From Colimorpha sp045591485 (GTDB lineage Bacteria; Bacteroidota; Bacteroidia; Bacteroidales; P3): a stretch of 8,638 nt of DNA. Positions 1-5,528 of the stretch are shown in pieces. The DNA lies in NCBI GenBank assembly GCA_045591485.1, contig JAZNSV010000080.1, positions 1 to 8,638 of the forward strand, in the 5' to 3' direction. Made by a program: the position numbers and the translations under genes. The notes below the pieces were generated by a model, which was not told the origin of the DNA, searched no databases, and saw only the letters and a program-made list of their open reading frames with translations. The first letter of the stretch is position 1. Every line of letters begins with the position of its first letter.

Positions 1-76
1 ACCCATCGGGGCGACACTTTAAAACAGGTTAGAGGTTAGAGGTTTAAGGTTTAAAGTTATATGTTATAGGTTATAG

Positions 77-124
77 TTTAAGGCTGACGCACCATGATAT
101 CCACCATAGTGCGTCAGCCTTAAA
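77..124. repeat. 16-bp perfect inverted repeat (hairpin), copy 1
   Basis: The arm TTTAAGGCTGACGCAC (77-92) pairs perfectly with GTGCGTCAGCCTTAAA (109-124) around a 16-nt loop that contains GATATC. Heptamers outside the stem are partly complementary and could lengthen it. It lies on the 3' side of pruA. No clear U-tract follows the stem, so a classical intrinsic terminator is not evident, although 3'-end protection or a block to transcription is possible. Confidence 0.75.
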
Positions 125-141
125 CTTTAACCTTTTATTCA

Positions 142-187
142 GCCGCGTTAGCGGCGATACAACTTAGCCGTGGGCGCAAGCCCACGG
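142..187. repeat. Two GC-rich tetraloop hairpins of an intergenic repeat element
   Basis: GCCGC-GTTA-GCGGC (142-155) is a 5-bp stem with a 4-nt loop. CCGTGGGC-GCAA-GCCCACGG (168-187) is a perfect 8-bp stem closed by GCAA, a GNRA-type tetraloop sequence. With the flanking CCCATCGGGG motif, this resembles GC-rich palindromic intergenic repeats that I recall from Bacteroidetes and other phyla. No protein or tRNA is encoded. Whether it acts as RNA or only as DNA repeat is unknown. Confidence 0.6.
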
Positions 188-284
188 AACACAGCCCCCC
201 TAAAAAAGAACCCATCGGGGCGACACTTTAAAACAGGTTAGAGGTTAGAGGTTTAAGGTTTAAAGTTATATGTTATAGGTTATA

Positions 285-334
285 GGTTAAGGCTGACGCA
301 CCATGATATCCATCACGTTGCGTCAGCCTTAACC
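285..334. repeat. 16-bp perfect inverted repeat (hairpin), copy 2, just 3' of pruA
   Basis: The arm GGTTAAGGCTGACGCA (285-300) pairs perfectly with TGCGTCAGCCTTAACC (319-334). It begins 24 nt after the pruA stop codon in the direction of pruA transcription, so it is likely to form in the pruA 3' UTR. Relative to copy 1, T77-A124 has become G286-C333, a change on both arms that keeps the pair. No strong U-run follows, so a terminator role is only inferred. Confidence 0.75.
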
Positions 335-357
335 TTAAACCTTAAACCTTTACCCTT

Positions 358-1992
358 TTATTCAGCCGAGCTGATGAAGGGGTACTTGTAGTCGCGGGCG
401 GGGTCGAAGGTCTCTTTGACAGCCTGCGGCGAAGTCCAGCGGATGAGGTTGAGGTAGCTGCCGGCCTTGTCGTTGGTGCCGCTGGCGCGGGCGCCGCCGA
501 AGGGCTGCTGACCCACAACGGCTCCGGTGGGCTTGTCGTTGAAGTAGATATTGCCTGCGGCGTTCTTCAGCAGGTCGTAGCCCGTGCGCAGTGCCTTGCG
601 GTCGGTGGCGAAGATGGCACCGGTGAGGGCGTAGGGCGACGTGGTGTCGCACAGCTGACAGGTCTTCTCGTAGTCCTTGTCGTCGTAGACGTAGATGGTG
701 ATGATGGGGCCGAAGATCTCCTCGCACATGCTCTTGTAGTCGGGCTTCTTGGCCAGGATAACGGTGGGCTCGACAAACCAGCCCTTCTTCTTGTCGCACT
801 TGCCGCCGAAGACCACCTCGGCGTCTTTGCTCTTCTTGGCGTGGTCGATATAGGCCTTGCAGTTGTCGAACGAAGCCTCGTCGATCACAGCGTTGACGAA
901 AGCCGAGAAGTCACGCACATCGCCCATCTTGATTTCTTTGAGCATCTTGCCGACAATCTTCTCCACCTTGGGCCACATCGAGGCAGGCACATAGGCGCGG
1001 CTGGCAGCCGAGCACTTCTGACCCTGGAACTCGAAGGCGCCGCGCACGATGGCCGTGGCCACCTGGTCGGGGTCGGCGCTCTTGTGCACCATGATGAAGT
1101 CCTTGCCGCCGGTTTCGCCGACAATCTTGGGGTATGATTTGTAGATGTCGATATTCTTGCCTATCTCCTTCCAGAAGCCTTTGAAGGTGGCAGTGCTGCC
1201 GGTGAAGTGGACACCGGCGAGGTTCTCGTCGGCGAAGGCCACCTTGCCGATAAGGGCGCCGCTGCCGGGCAGGAAGTTCACCACGCCGTCGGGCAGGCCG
1301 GCCTCCTTATATATCTTCATCAGGATGTAGTTGCTCAGCAGGGCCGTGGTGCTGGGCTTCCAGATGCAGACGTTGCCCATCAGCACCGGGCTGAGGCAGA
1401 GGTTGCTGGCTATGGAGGTGAAGTTGAACGGCGTGATGGCGAACACAAAGCCCTCCATGGCGCGGTAGGTCACATAGTTCAGCGTGCCCTTGTCGCTGCA
1501 GGGCTGGTCGCTGTATATCTGGCTGGCATAGTAGGCGTTGTAGCGCAGGAAGTCCACCAGTTCGCAGGCGCTGTCGATTTCGGCCTGCATGGTGGTCTTG
1601 CCCTGGCCGAGCATGGTGGCGGCATTGATCAGGTAGCGGTACTTGCCGCTGATGAGAGTGGCTATCTTCAGCATGACGCTGGCGCGGTCCATCCACGGTG
1701 TCTCAGCCCACTCCTTCTGAGCCTTCATGGCCGCCTTGATGGCGTCCTGCACCTCTTTCTCGCCCACCTTGTGGTAGCGGGCCAGCACGTGCTTGTTCTC
1801 AGTGGGCATCACCACTTCGTCCATATTCTTGGTCTTGACCTCTTTGCCGCCGATGATGGCGGGAATCTCGGTCACCTTGTTGTAGAGCTCGTCGAGGGCC
1901 TTACGGATTTCTTTTCTTTCAACGCTGCCGGGTGCGTAGCCTTTCACAGGCTCGTTCTCGGGCTTGGGGAACATGAAAATGCTGTTGTTCAT
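358..1992 (-). CDS. pruA: L-glutamate gamma-semialdehyde (1-pyrroline-5-carboxylate) dehydrogenase
   Basis: This is an NAD-dependent aldehyde dehydrogenase that oxidises glutamate semialdehyde (from P5C) to glutamate, the second step of proline degradation, in the cytoplasm. The protein has 544 residues and resembles the long eukaryote-type P5C dehydrogenase (ALDH4A1-like). Visible motifs are TPFNF near 187-191 (nucleotide-binding region), FTGST near 263-267, the catalytic Glu in ETGGKDF (about E293) and the nucleophile in GQKCSAASR (about C327), with a C-terminal GQQPFGGARASGTNDKAG segment. A longer frame could begin at GTG 2034, but a TACATTTG promoter element lies inside that extension. 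ATG 1992 (MNNSIFMFPKPENEP) is therefore chosen. There is no proline dehydrogenase neighbour in the window, so the gene stands alone and divergent from the lipoprotein gene. The frame is intact. The family assignment is secure. Confidence 0.95.
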   Translation of the reverse strand: MNNSIFMFPKPENEPVKGYAPGSVERKEIRKALDELYNKVTEIPAIIGGKEVKTKNMDEVVMPTENKHVLARYHKVGEKEVQDAIKAAMKAQKEWAETPWMDRASVMLKIATLISGKYRYLINAATMLGQGKTTMQAEIDSACELVDFLRYNAYYASQIYSDQPCSDKGTLNYVTYRAMEGFVFAITPFNFTSIASNLCLSPVLMGNVCIWKPSTTALLSNYILMKIYKEAGLPDGVVNFLPGSGALIGKVAFADENLAGVHFTGSTATFKGFWKEIGKNIDIYKSYPKIVGETGGKDFIMVHKSADPDQVATAIVRGAFEFQGQKCSAASRAYVPASMWPKVEKIVGKMLKEIKMGDVRDFSAFVNAVIDEASFDNCKAYIDHAKKSKDAEVVFGGKCDKKKGWFVEPTVILAKKPDYKSMCEEIFGPIITIYVYDDKDYEKTCQLCDTTSPYALTGAIFATDRKALRTGYDLLKNAAGNIYFNDKPTGAVVGQQPFGGARASGTNDKAGSYLNLIRWTSPQAVKETFDPARDYKYPFISSAE

Positions 1993-2023
1993 AGTGGTTG
2001 ATTTTGTAAAAGTTTTTCGGGTG

Positions 2024-2055
2024 CAAATGTACACATTTTTTTCATACTGGGCAAA
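2024..2055 (-). promoter_or_regulatory. Bacteroidetes-type promoter of pruA
   Basis: On the minus strand, TTTG (2055-2052) is followed after exactly 20 nt by TACATTTG (2031-2024). This fits the Bacteroidetes primary sigma-factor pattern TTTG-N19-21-TAnnTTTG. Transcription would start some 7-10 nt further on, leaving a short AT-rich leader before ATG 1992. This also rules out the upstream GTG at 2034 as the start codon. Confidence 0.75.
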
Positions 2056-2083
2056 AAAAAGTTACCATACATAGTTTTTTTCG

Positions 2084-2091
2084 TATATTTG
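2084..2091 (+). promoter_or_regulatory. Probable -7 promoter element for the lipoprotein-nitroreductase pair
   Basis: TATATTTG matches the Bacteroidetes -7 consensus TAnnTTTG. The expected -33 region (around 2061-2064, GTTA) is a poor match to TTTG, so the promoter may be weak or activator-dependent. It would give a leader of roughly 70 nt before ATG 2171. Confidence 0.55.
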
Positions 2092-2098
2092 CATCGGT

Positions 2099-2119
2099 TT
2101 GAATCCAACGGTGGTTCAA
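2099..2119 (+). promoter_or_regulatory. Small hairpin in the 5' leader of the lipoprotein gene
   Basis: TTGAATC (2099-2105) can pair with GGTTCAA (2113-2119), with one G-U pair and a 7-nt loop. It would lie at or very near the 5' end of the transcript from the 2084 promoter element. It could stabilise the mRNA 5' end. It is short enough to be chance. Confidence 0.3.
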
Positions 2120-2170
2120 GATTAATAATTATAGATTAATAAATTATAAAAAAACTAATACATATTAATT

Positions 2171-2614
2171 ATGAAAAGATTAGGACTTCTCATCATGTGC
2201 TTCGCCGCATTGGCGATGACTTCTTGCAGCGCACTTTCGTCGGCCGCCAGCAGCAACACCGTGGCCAACGCTTCGGGCAAGGCTTGCGGTGCCGCCGTGC
2301 AGAACCTCTACAGCGCCTACCACAACACCGGCAAGGTGGACCTCACCAACGCCACCAACCTCAACAACGCCCTCGCACTGGCCACCTGCTATACCAACCT
2401 CAAGCAGAACAAGGACGACCAGAGCTACCGCAAGGCCTTCACCAGCGGCCTCATAGCCAGCTCGGCTGGTCTCATCACCTCGGCCAACGCCAGCGCCTTC
2501 GTCGACAAACTGTTGGCAACTGCTGGCCTTTCCAACATCAACACGCAGAACATAGCGCAGACCGCCACCACGGCTGCCACCATCATCAGTCTTCTCAACG
2601 CTCTGAAGCAATGA
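2171..2614 (+). CDS. Small Bacteroidales lipoprotein of unknown function
   Basis: This 147-residue protein has a lipoprotein signal peptide: a basic start MKR, a hydrophobic core LGLLIMCFAALA, and the lipobox-like AMTSC, with the lipidated Cys at residue 19. The mature part is rich in Ala, Asn, Ser and Thr and predicted mainly helical, with two further Cys (38 and 73). I see no catalytic motif or named domain. The segments KACGAAVQNLYSAYHNTGKVDLTN and ATCYTNLKQNKDD look like a compact helical fold. It probably sits in the envelope facing the periplasm. Its stop codon overlaps the start of the nitroreductase gene (ATGA), so the two are translated from one mRNA and probably coupled. No function can be assigned from sequence; the lipoprotein nature is well supported. 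Confidence 0.85.
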   Translation: MKRLGLLIMCFAALAMTSCSALSSAASSNTVANASGKACGAAVQNLYSAYHNTGKVDLTNATNLNNALALATCYTNLKQNKDDQSYRKAFTSGLIASSAGLITSANASAFVDKLLATAGLSNINTQNIAQTATTAATIISLLNALKQ

Positions 2615-3168
2615 ACAACGAAGCTCTTGAAAACATGAAAGCACGGCGTAGCTGCCGTGCTTTTCTTGACCGTATGCCCAGCCGCGAACTGCTGGAGAAA
2701 GTCTGCGAAGCCGGCACCTGGGCCCCCACGGGCCATGGGAAGCAAAGCCCGCTCATCCTTGCCGTCACTGACCGCACACTCCGCGACCGCCTCTCGGCGA
2801 TGAATGCCCGCATCTGGAACGAGCTCACCCTTGCCCGCGGCGGCAAGCCTCACGAAGGTATCGACCCCTTCTATGGCGCCCCCGTCGTGCTCGTGGTGCT
2901 GGCCGACCGCTCGGTGCCCACCTACCTCTACGACGGCTGCGCCGTGCTGACCAACCTGGCCAACGCCGCCCAAGCCTGCGGCCTCGACTCGTGCTGGATA
3001 CACCGCGCCAAAGAGGAATTCGACTCCCCGGAAGGCAAAGCCATACTCAAAGACCTCGGCATCGAGGGCGACTACGAGGGCATAGACCACCTCGTCGTCG
3101 GCTACCACGCCAAAGACATCCCTTCTCCCCTGCCCCGCAAAGAGGACTACGTCCGCTGGGTAGGATAA
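2611..3168 (+). CDS. Nitroreductase family FMN-dependent oxidoreductase
   Basis: This 185-residue cytoplasmic flavoprotein belongs to the nitroreductase superfamily, which reduces nitro compounds, quinones or enones with NAD(P)H using bound FMN. The family pattern is clear: an N-terminal ARRSCRAF (FMN phosphate-binding RRS at 12-14), APTGHGKQSP (38-47, the APSxxNxQPW-like loop), the strand APVVLVVLAD (90-99), a DGCAVLTNLANAAQACGLDSCWI helix and strand (108-130), and a C-terminal GYHAKDIPSPLPRK (164-177). The start ATG 2611 overlaps the lipoprotein stop by 4 nt. Reading further upstream in this frame only yields a shadow of the lipoprotein gene. The substrate cannot be predicted. The length is typical of the short form of the family and the frame is intact. 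Confidence 0.92.
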   Translation: MNNEALENMKARRSCRAFLDRMPSRELLEKVCEAGTWAPTGHGKQSPLILAVTDRTLRDRLSAMNARIWNELTLARGGKPHEGIDPFYGAPVVLVVLADRSVPTYLYDGCAVLTNLANAAQACGLDSCWIHRAKEEFDSPEGKAILKDLGIEGDYEGIDHLVVGYHAKDIPSPLPRKEDYVRWVG

Positions 3169-3174
3169 GGGAGG

Positions 3175-3344
3175 CTGAGTCGAAGAGTCAAAAAGTTGAA
3201 AAGTCAAAGAGTTGAAAAGTCAAAGAGTCGAAAAGGCGAAGAGTCGAAGAGTCAAAGAGTCACAAAGGCAAAGAGTCTTGTTGACTTTTTGACTCTTTGA
3301 CTTTTCCACTTTTTGACTCTTTGACTTTTTGACTTCGAGACTTG
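3175..3344. repeat. Inverted array of 8-bp repeats between convergent genes
   Basis: From 3175 to 3278 there are 13 in-phase octamers of consensus AARAGTCR. After two bases, octamers of the reverse complement type TTGACTYT run from 3281 to 3336, with a degenerate one to 3344. The two arms can form a long imperfect hairpin. The array fills the gap between the nitroreductase stop (3168) and the stop of the minus-strand gene (3351), so it may terminate transcription from both sides. No gene is present in the gap. Confidence 0.85.
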
Positions 3345-3350
3345 ATGTCT

Positions 3351-3866
3351 TTAAAACTCCAGACTCAGGCGCAAGCCGAAAGATGAGGGATTAATGTAAA
3401 AAATCTCATCCGGCTCTGCATCCGAGAGATGGCGCTGCGGCCCGACATAGTCGCCAAACAGCAGCAGGTTAAGAGCCTGACGCCCGTCGGACGGGAAGCG
3501 CAGACCGATGGCCGCCTCGGCATAGGGCAACTCAAAGTCCACTGCTCCGCCAGCCACCTGTGCAGTGAGGCCTGTTCTGTCGTTCAAAGGCAAATTATAC
3601 TTGAACTCGGCGAATGCCAGCAACCCCGCATAATCGGCCGCACCGTCGACATAAGGACGGACTATACCTTGCATACCCACACCAAGGCCTACAAAATAAC
3701 GGTCGGCAATGCTGATGCCGTGAGTGGTGGTCAGCATGCCGTAGGCCTGATGGTCCCACGGAACATACGACGTACCATAGTCTACCATGCCTTTGTATCT
3801 GATATTCTGCGCCGATACAATACCGAATGTGCAGAGCAAGGCTGCAATCAAAGCTATTCTTTTCAT
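3351..3866 (-). CDS. Small outer-membrane beta-barrel-like protein (paralogue 2)
   Basis: This 171-residue protein has a Sec signal peptide, MKRIALIAALLCTFGIVSA with cleavage before QN (after residue 19). The mature part shows alternating hydrophobic stretches (YFVGLGVGMQGIV, GLLAFAEFKYNL, LTAQVAGGAVDF, FGLRLSLEF) and ends in Phe. This is the pattern of small OmpA/OmpW-like beta barrels. It is paralogous to the gene immediately upstream: both share RYxGxVDxG, TTTHG, YFVG/VFVGxGVG and a C-terminal LSLEF/Y. A GTG at 3872 could add two residues, but ATG 3866 has a purine-rich GGGGGAG about 8 nt upstream and is preferred. Only 15 nt separate it from the upstream paralogue, so the two are co-transcribed. 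The role is unknown. Confidence 0.8.
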   Translation of the reverse strand: MKRIALIAALLCTFGIVSAQNIRYKGMVDYGTSYVPWDHQAYGMLTTTHGISIADRYFVGLGVGMQGIVRPYVDGAADYAGLLAFAEFKYNLPLNDRTGLTAQVAGGAVDFELPYAEAAIGLRFPSDGRQALNLLLFGDYVGPQRHLSDAEPDEIFYINPSSFGLRLSLEF

Positions 3867-3881
3867 ATACACTCCCCCTTT

Positions 3882-4361
3882 TTAATATTCCAACGACAGC
3901 ATCAATCCGGCATTCATACCGTAATAGCCGTCGTTGTTGAAACCGTAGACTGCCATCAGGTTCCAACGCATGTGCGGTTTTTCCGACAGGCGTAGTCCGG
4001 CCATTGCTGTAGCGAAATTCCTGCCACCACCGTAGACTCTGCCAAATCGAAGAGCCACTATCGGGCCTACCTCGCTGTCGGGCATGAAGTCGTACTTCAT
4101 CGCGGCATAGGCGGGATATGCCGCCTTCTGGCCATAATTGCTCTGCACAACCGACACGCCGACGCCGGCGCCGACAAACACATTGGGCGTCAGTTGCCAA
4201 CCGTGGGTGGTGGTGAATGCAAACATTGCTCTTGTGCCGTTGTCACCGACTGGGAACTGCATTCCCCAGCCCACATCCACCGAGCCATGATAGCGGCTTT
4301 CCTGCGCCGAAACGCAGAGTGCCATTGCAAGAAGAGCAATGGCAAGTGCTGTCTTTTTCAT
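3882..4361 (-). CDS. Small outer-membrane beta-barrel-like protein (paralogue 1)
   Basis: This 159-residue protein has a signal peptide, MKKTALAIALLAMALCVSA, cleaved before QE. The mature protein has amphipathic beta-strand character (VFVGAGVGVSVV, AYAAMKYDFM, NLMAVYGFN, GLMLSLEY) and a terminal Tyr, as expected for an outer-membrane barrel. It shares RYHGSVDVGWG, TTTHGWQL and FVGAGVGV with its downstream neighbour, so the pair arose by duplication. Its ATG overlaps the lpxH stop as ATGA (4361-4358), which points to translational coupling with lipid A synthesis. No enzymatic motif is visible and the function is not known. It could also be classed as a conserved hypothetical protein of a PorT-like or OmpW-like shape; the barrel call rests on pattern only. 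Confidence 0.8.
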   Translation of the reverse strand: MKKTALAIALLAMALCVSAQESRYHGSVDVGWGMQFPVGDNGTRAMFAFTTTHGWQLTPNVFVGAGVGVSVVQSNYGQKAAYPAYAAMKYDFMPDSEVGPIVALRFGRVYGGGRNFATAMAGLRLSEKPHMRWNLMAVYGFNNDGYYGMNAGLMLSLEY

Positions 4362-5203
4362 CGTATTTGTTGTTTAAAATCCCTCAATTCAAAGGTGTCC
4401 GTTGCGGGGTCGAAGACCGCATAGGAGCGGTGCGTCAGCCAGTCGCCGGTGTTCACGTAAGTGGAAAGTGGAAAGTGAAAAGTGGAAAGTTGTCTGGGCG
4501 CGTCAGCACTCACGCATTCACGCATTAACGCATTCACGCATTCCACCCTTTCCACTTTCAGCTCTCGCACCAGCGGTGTGTGGCGGTGGCCGAAGACGCA
4601 GTAGTCGAAGTGTTCATGCTGCAGGCGCTCTTTGCAGTAGATCACAATGCCCTCGCGGTCGTCGCCCATGTAGCGCTGGCAGTCCTCGCGCTCGTGGCGG
4701 CGCTTGTTGCTGTCGCTCCAGCGGCGGGCTATGGGGAACGTGAAACTCGACGGCAACGCGGCGAAGAGCCTCTGGCACACGCGGCTGCGGAAGAAATGGC
4801 GCACAAAGTCGAACCATCGGTCGGTGTGGCCCAATCCGTCGCCGTGGCCTACGAGGAAGCGTTTGCCGCCGAACGTCATAGCCTCAGGGTCGTCGTGCAC
4901 GGTGATGCCGCATTCCTCGGTCAGGTAGTCGAACACCCACATGTCGTGGTTGCCGATGAAGAAGTGGATGTCGATGCCGCTGTCGGCCATCGCGGCCAGC
5001 TTGCCAAGCAGGCGCACGTTGCCGCGCGGCACCACATGGCGGTAGCTGAACCAGAAGTCGAACATGTCGCCCAGCAGCACGAGGGTGCCGCAAGCGGGAC
5101 CTATCTCGTCGAGCCAACGGCAGAGCTGCAGCTCGCGCTCGCGGCTGTCGGCCCCGCTGCCCAGGTGGGCGTCGCTCACAAAATATACCTTCTTGTCACT
5201 CAT
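4358..5203 (-). CDS. lpxH: UDP-2,3-diacylglucosamine diphosphatase with a repeat-derived insertion
   Basis: LpxH hydrolyses UDP-2,3-diacylglucosamine to lipid X and UMP in lipid A synthesis, at the inner face of the cytoplasmic membrane. The calcineurin-like metallophosphoesterase motifs are complete: DAH (11-13), GDMFD (45-49), GNHD (84-87), GHGDGLG (119-125) and GHRH (205-208). NTGDWLTHRSYAVFD near the C-terminus matches the family's end. Residues about 216-248, between HRHTPLVREL and YVNTGDWL, are coded by a GGAAAGT-type repeat arm, a CACGCATT octamer array and an opposing arm; normally a short loop joins these parts. At 281 residues it is correspondingly long. The frame stays open and all metal ligands are present, so the enzyme is probably active. 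The ATG at 5203 is preceded by AAGAGAG. The gene overlaps the next one by ATGA. Confidence 0.92.
   Translation of the reverse strand: MSDKKVYFVSDAHLGSGADSRERELQLCRWLDEIGPACGTLVLLGDMFDFWFSYRHVVPRGNVRLLGKLAAMADSGIDIHFFIGNHDMWVFDYLTEECGITVHDDPEAMTFGGKRFLVGHGDGLGHTDRWFDFVRHFFRSRVCQRLFAALPSSFTFPIARRWSDSNKRRHEREDCQRYMGDDREGIVIYCKERLQHEHFDYCVFGHRHTPLVRELKVERVECVNALMRECVSADAPRQLSTFHFPLSTYVNTGDWLTHRSYAVFDPATDTFELRDFKQQIR
4458..4560. repeat. Palindromic heptamer/octamer element inserted in frame in lpxH
   Basis: On the plus strand four heptamers (GTGGAAA, GTGGAAA, GTGAAAA, GTGGAAA) occupy 4461-4488. A spacer follows, then four exact tandem octamers CACGCATT/AACGCATT (4511-4542), then an opposing CCTTTCCACTTTCA arm to 4560. 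The arms are complementary, so the lpxH mRNA can fold here. The element codes for about 33 residues of LpxH without a stop and without shifting the frame. Confidence 0.85.
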
Positions 5204-5237
5204 TCTCTCTTAGCTTCTCACCTTAAACCTTATATGC

Positions 5238-5442
5238 AGACGCGGCACGCCGCGTCTCTACAGTCTCAAAAACTCTTACCTTAAACCTTAAACTTTAAAC
5301 CTTAAAACTTTAAACTTAAAACTTTAAACTTAAAACTTAAATCCAGACGCGGCACGCCGCGTCTCTACAGTCTCAAAAACTCTTACCTTAAACTTTAAAC
5401 CATAAACTTTAAACTTAAATCCAGGCGCGGCACGCCGCGTCT
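5238..5442. repeat. Three copies of a GC-rich palindrome (AGACGCGGC-AC-GCCGCGTCT) with TTAAACY heptamers between
   Basis: The 20-bp palindrome occurs at 5238-5257, 5345-5364 and 5423-5442. In the third copy the second A is G, which still pairs as G-U. Each copy is followed by CTACAGWCTCAAAA, so the repeat unit is longer than the hairpin. Between copies are imperfect 7-bp repeats of TTAAACC/TTAAACT. Such stand-alone GC-rich palindromes resemble REP or REPIN sequences. No transposase of the REP-associated type is in the window. The 322-nt gap between envC and lpxH holds only this and the adjoining heptamer array. Confidence 0.85.
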
Positions 5443-5460
5443 CTACAGACTCAAAACATC

Positions 5461-5528
5461 TTTCCACTTTCCGCTTTCCACTTTCCGCTTTCCACTTTCC
5501 ACTTTCCACTCTCCACTTTCCACTTTCA
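5461..5528. repeat. GGAAAGT-family heptamer array ending at the EnvC-like stop codon
   Basis: Nine in-phase heptamers (5461-5523) read TTTCCAC or TTTCCGC on the plus strand, with one TCTCCAC, followed by TTTCA. The minus-strand boundary TGAAAGTGG (5528-5520) supplies the TGA stop of the upstream gene. The TTTCCGC variant equals GGAAAGC on the other strand, the same variant seen in the 8096-8221 array. Confidence 0.85.

Larger units (their letters stand above)
1..357. repeat. 209-bp tandem duplication with heptamer arrays and hairpins, downstream of pruA
   Basis: There is no gene here. The block starting ACCCATCGGGGCGACA at 1 recurs at 210, so the period is 209 bp. Each copy holds seven in-phase heptamers of the form GTTWWAR (28-76 and 237-285), then a hairpin with a GGCTGACGC stem, then complementary TTAAACC-type heptamers. 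Copy 1 continues through TTTTATTCAGCCG (133-145) into a GC-rich region with two small hairpins. Copy 2 reaches the same TTTTATTCAGCCG string at 356-368, where it forms the last codons and stop of pruA. The second copy is 14 bp (two heptamers) longer between the hairpin and this string. The window may begin inside a longer array. Confidence 0.85.

Noticed and set aside
1..357. Insertion sequence or transposon remnant
   Set aside because: There are tandem repeats and hairpins, but no transposase fragment, terminal inverted repeat pair or target duplication could be seen.
1207..2001. Long open frame on the plus strand opposite pruA (264 codons)
   Set aside because: It is antisense to a complete, well-conserved pruA; the translation is low-complexity His/Val/Gly-rich with no family features, as expected of a shadow frame in GC-rich DNA.
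1993..2034. GTG start for pruA adding 14 residues
   Set aside because: The extension contains the TACATTTG promoter element; ATG 1992 lies downstream of the likely transcription start.
4429..4440. 12-bp match GGTGCGTCAGCC in lpxH to the hairpin arm at 82-93
   Set aside because: It codes for the conserved W-L-T-H segment of LpxH and its flanks do not match the hairpin, so it is most likely chance.
4358..5203. lpxH as a pseudogene disrupted by the repeat
   Set aside because: The frame is open throughout, all metal-binding motifs are present and the C-terminal family segment resumes in frame after the insertion.
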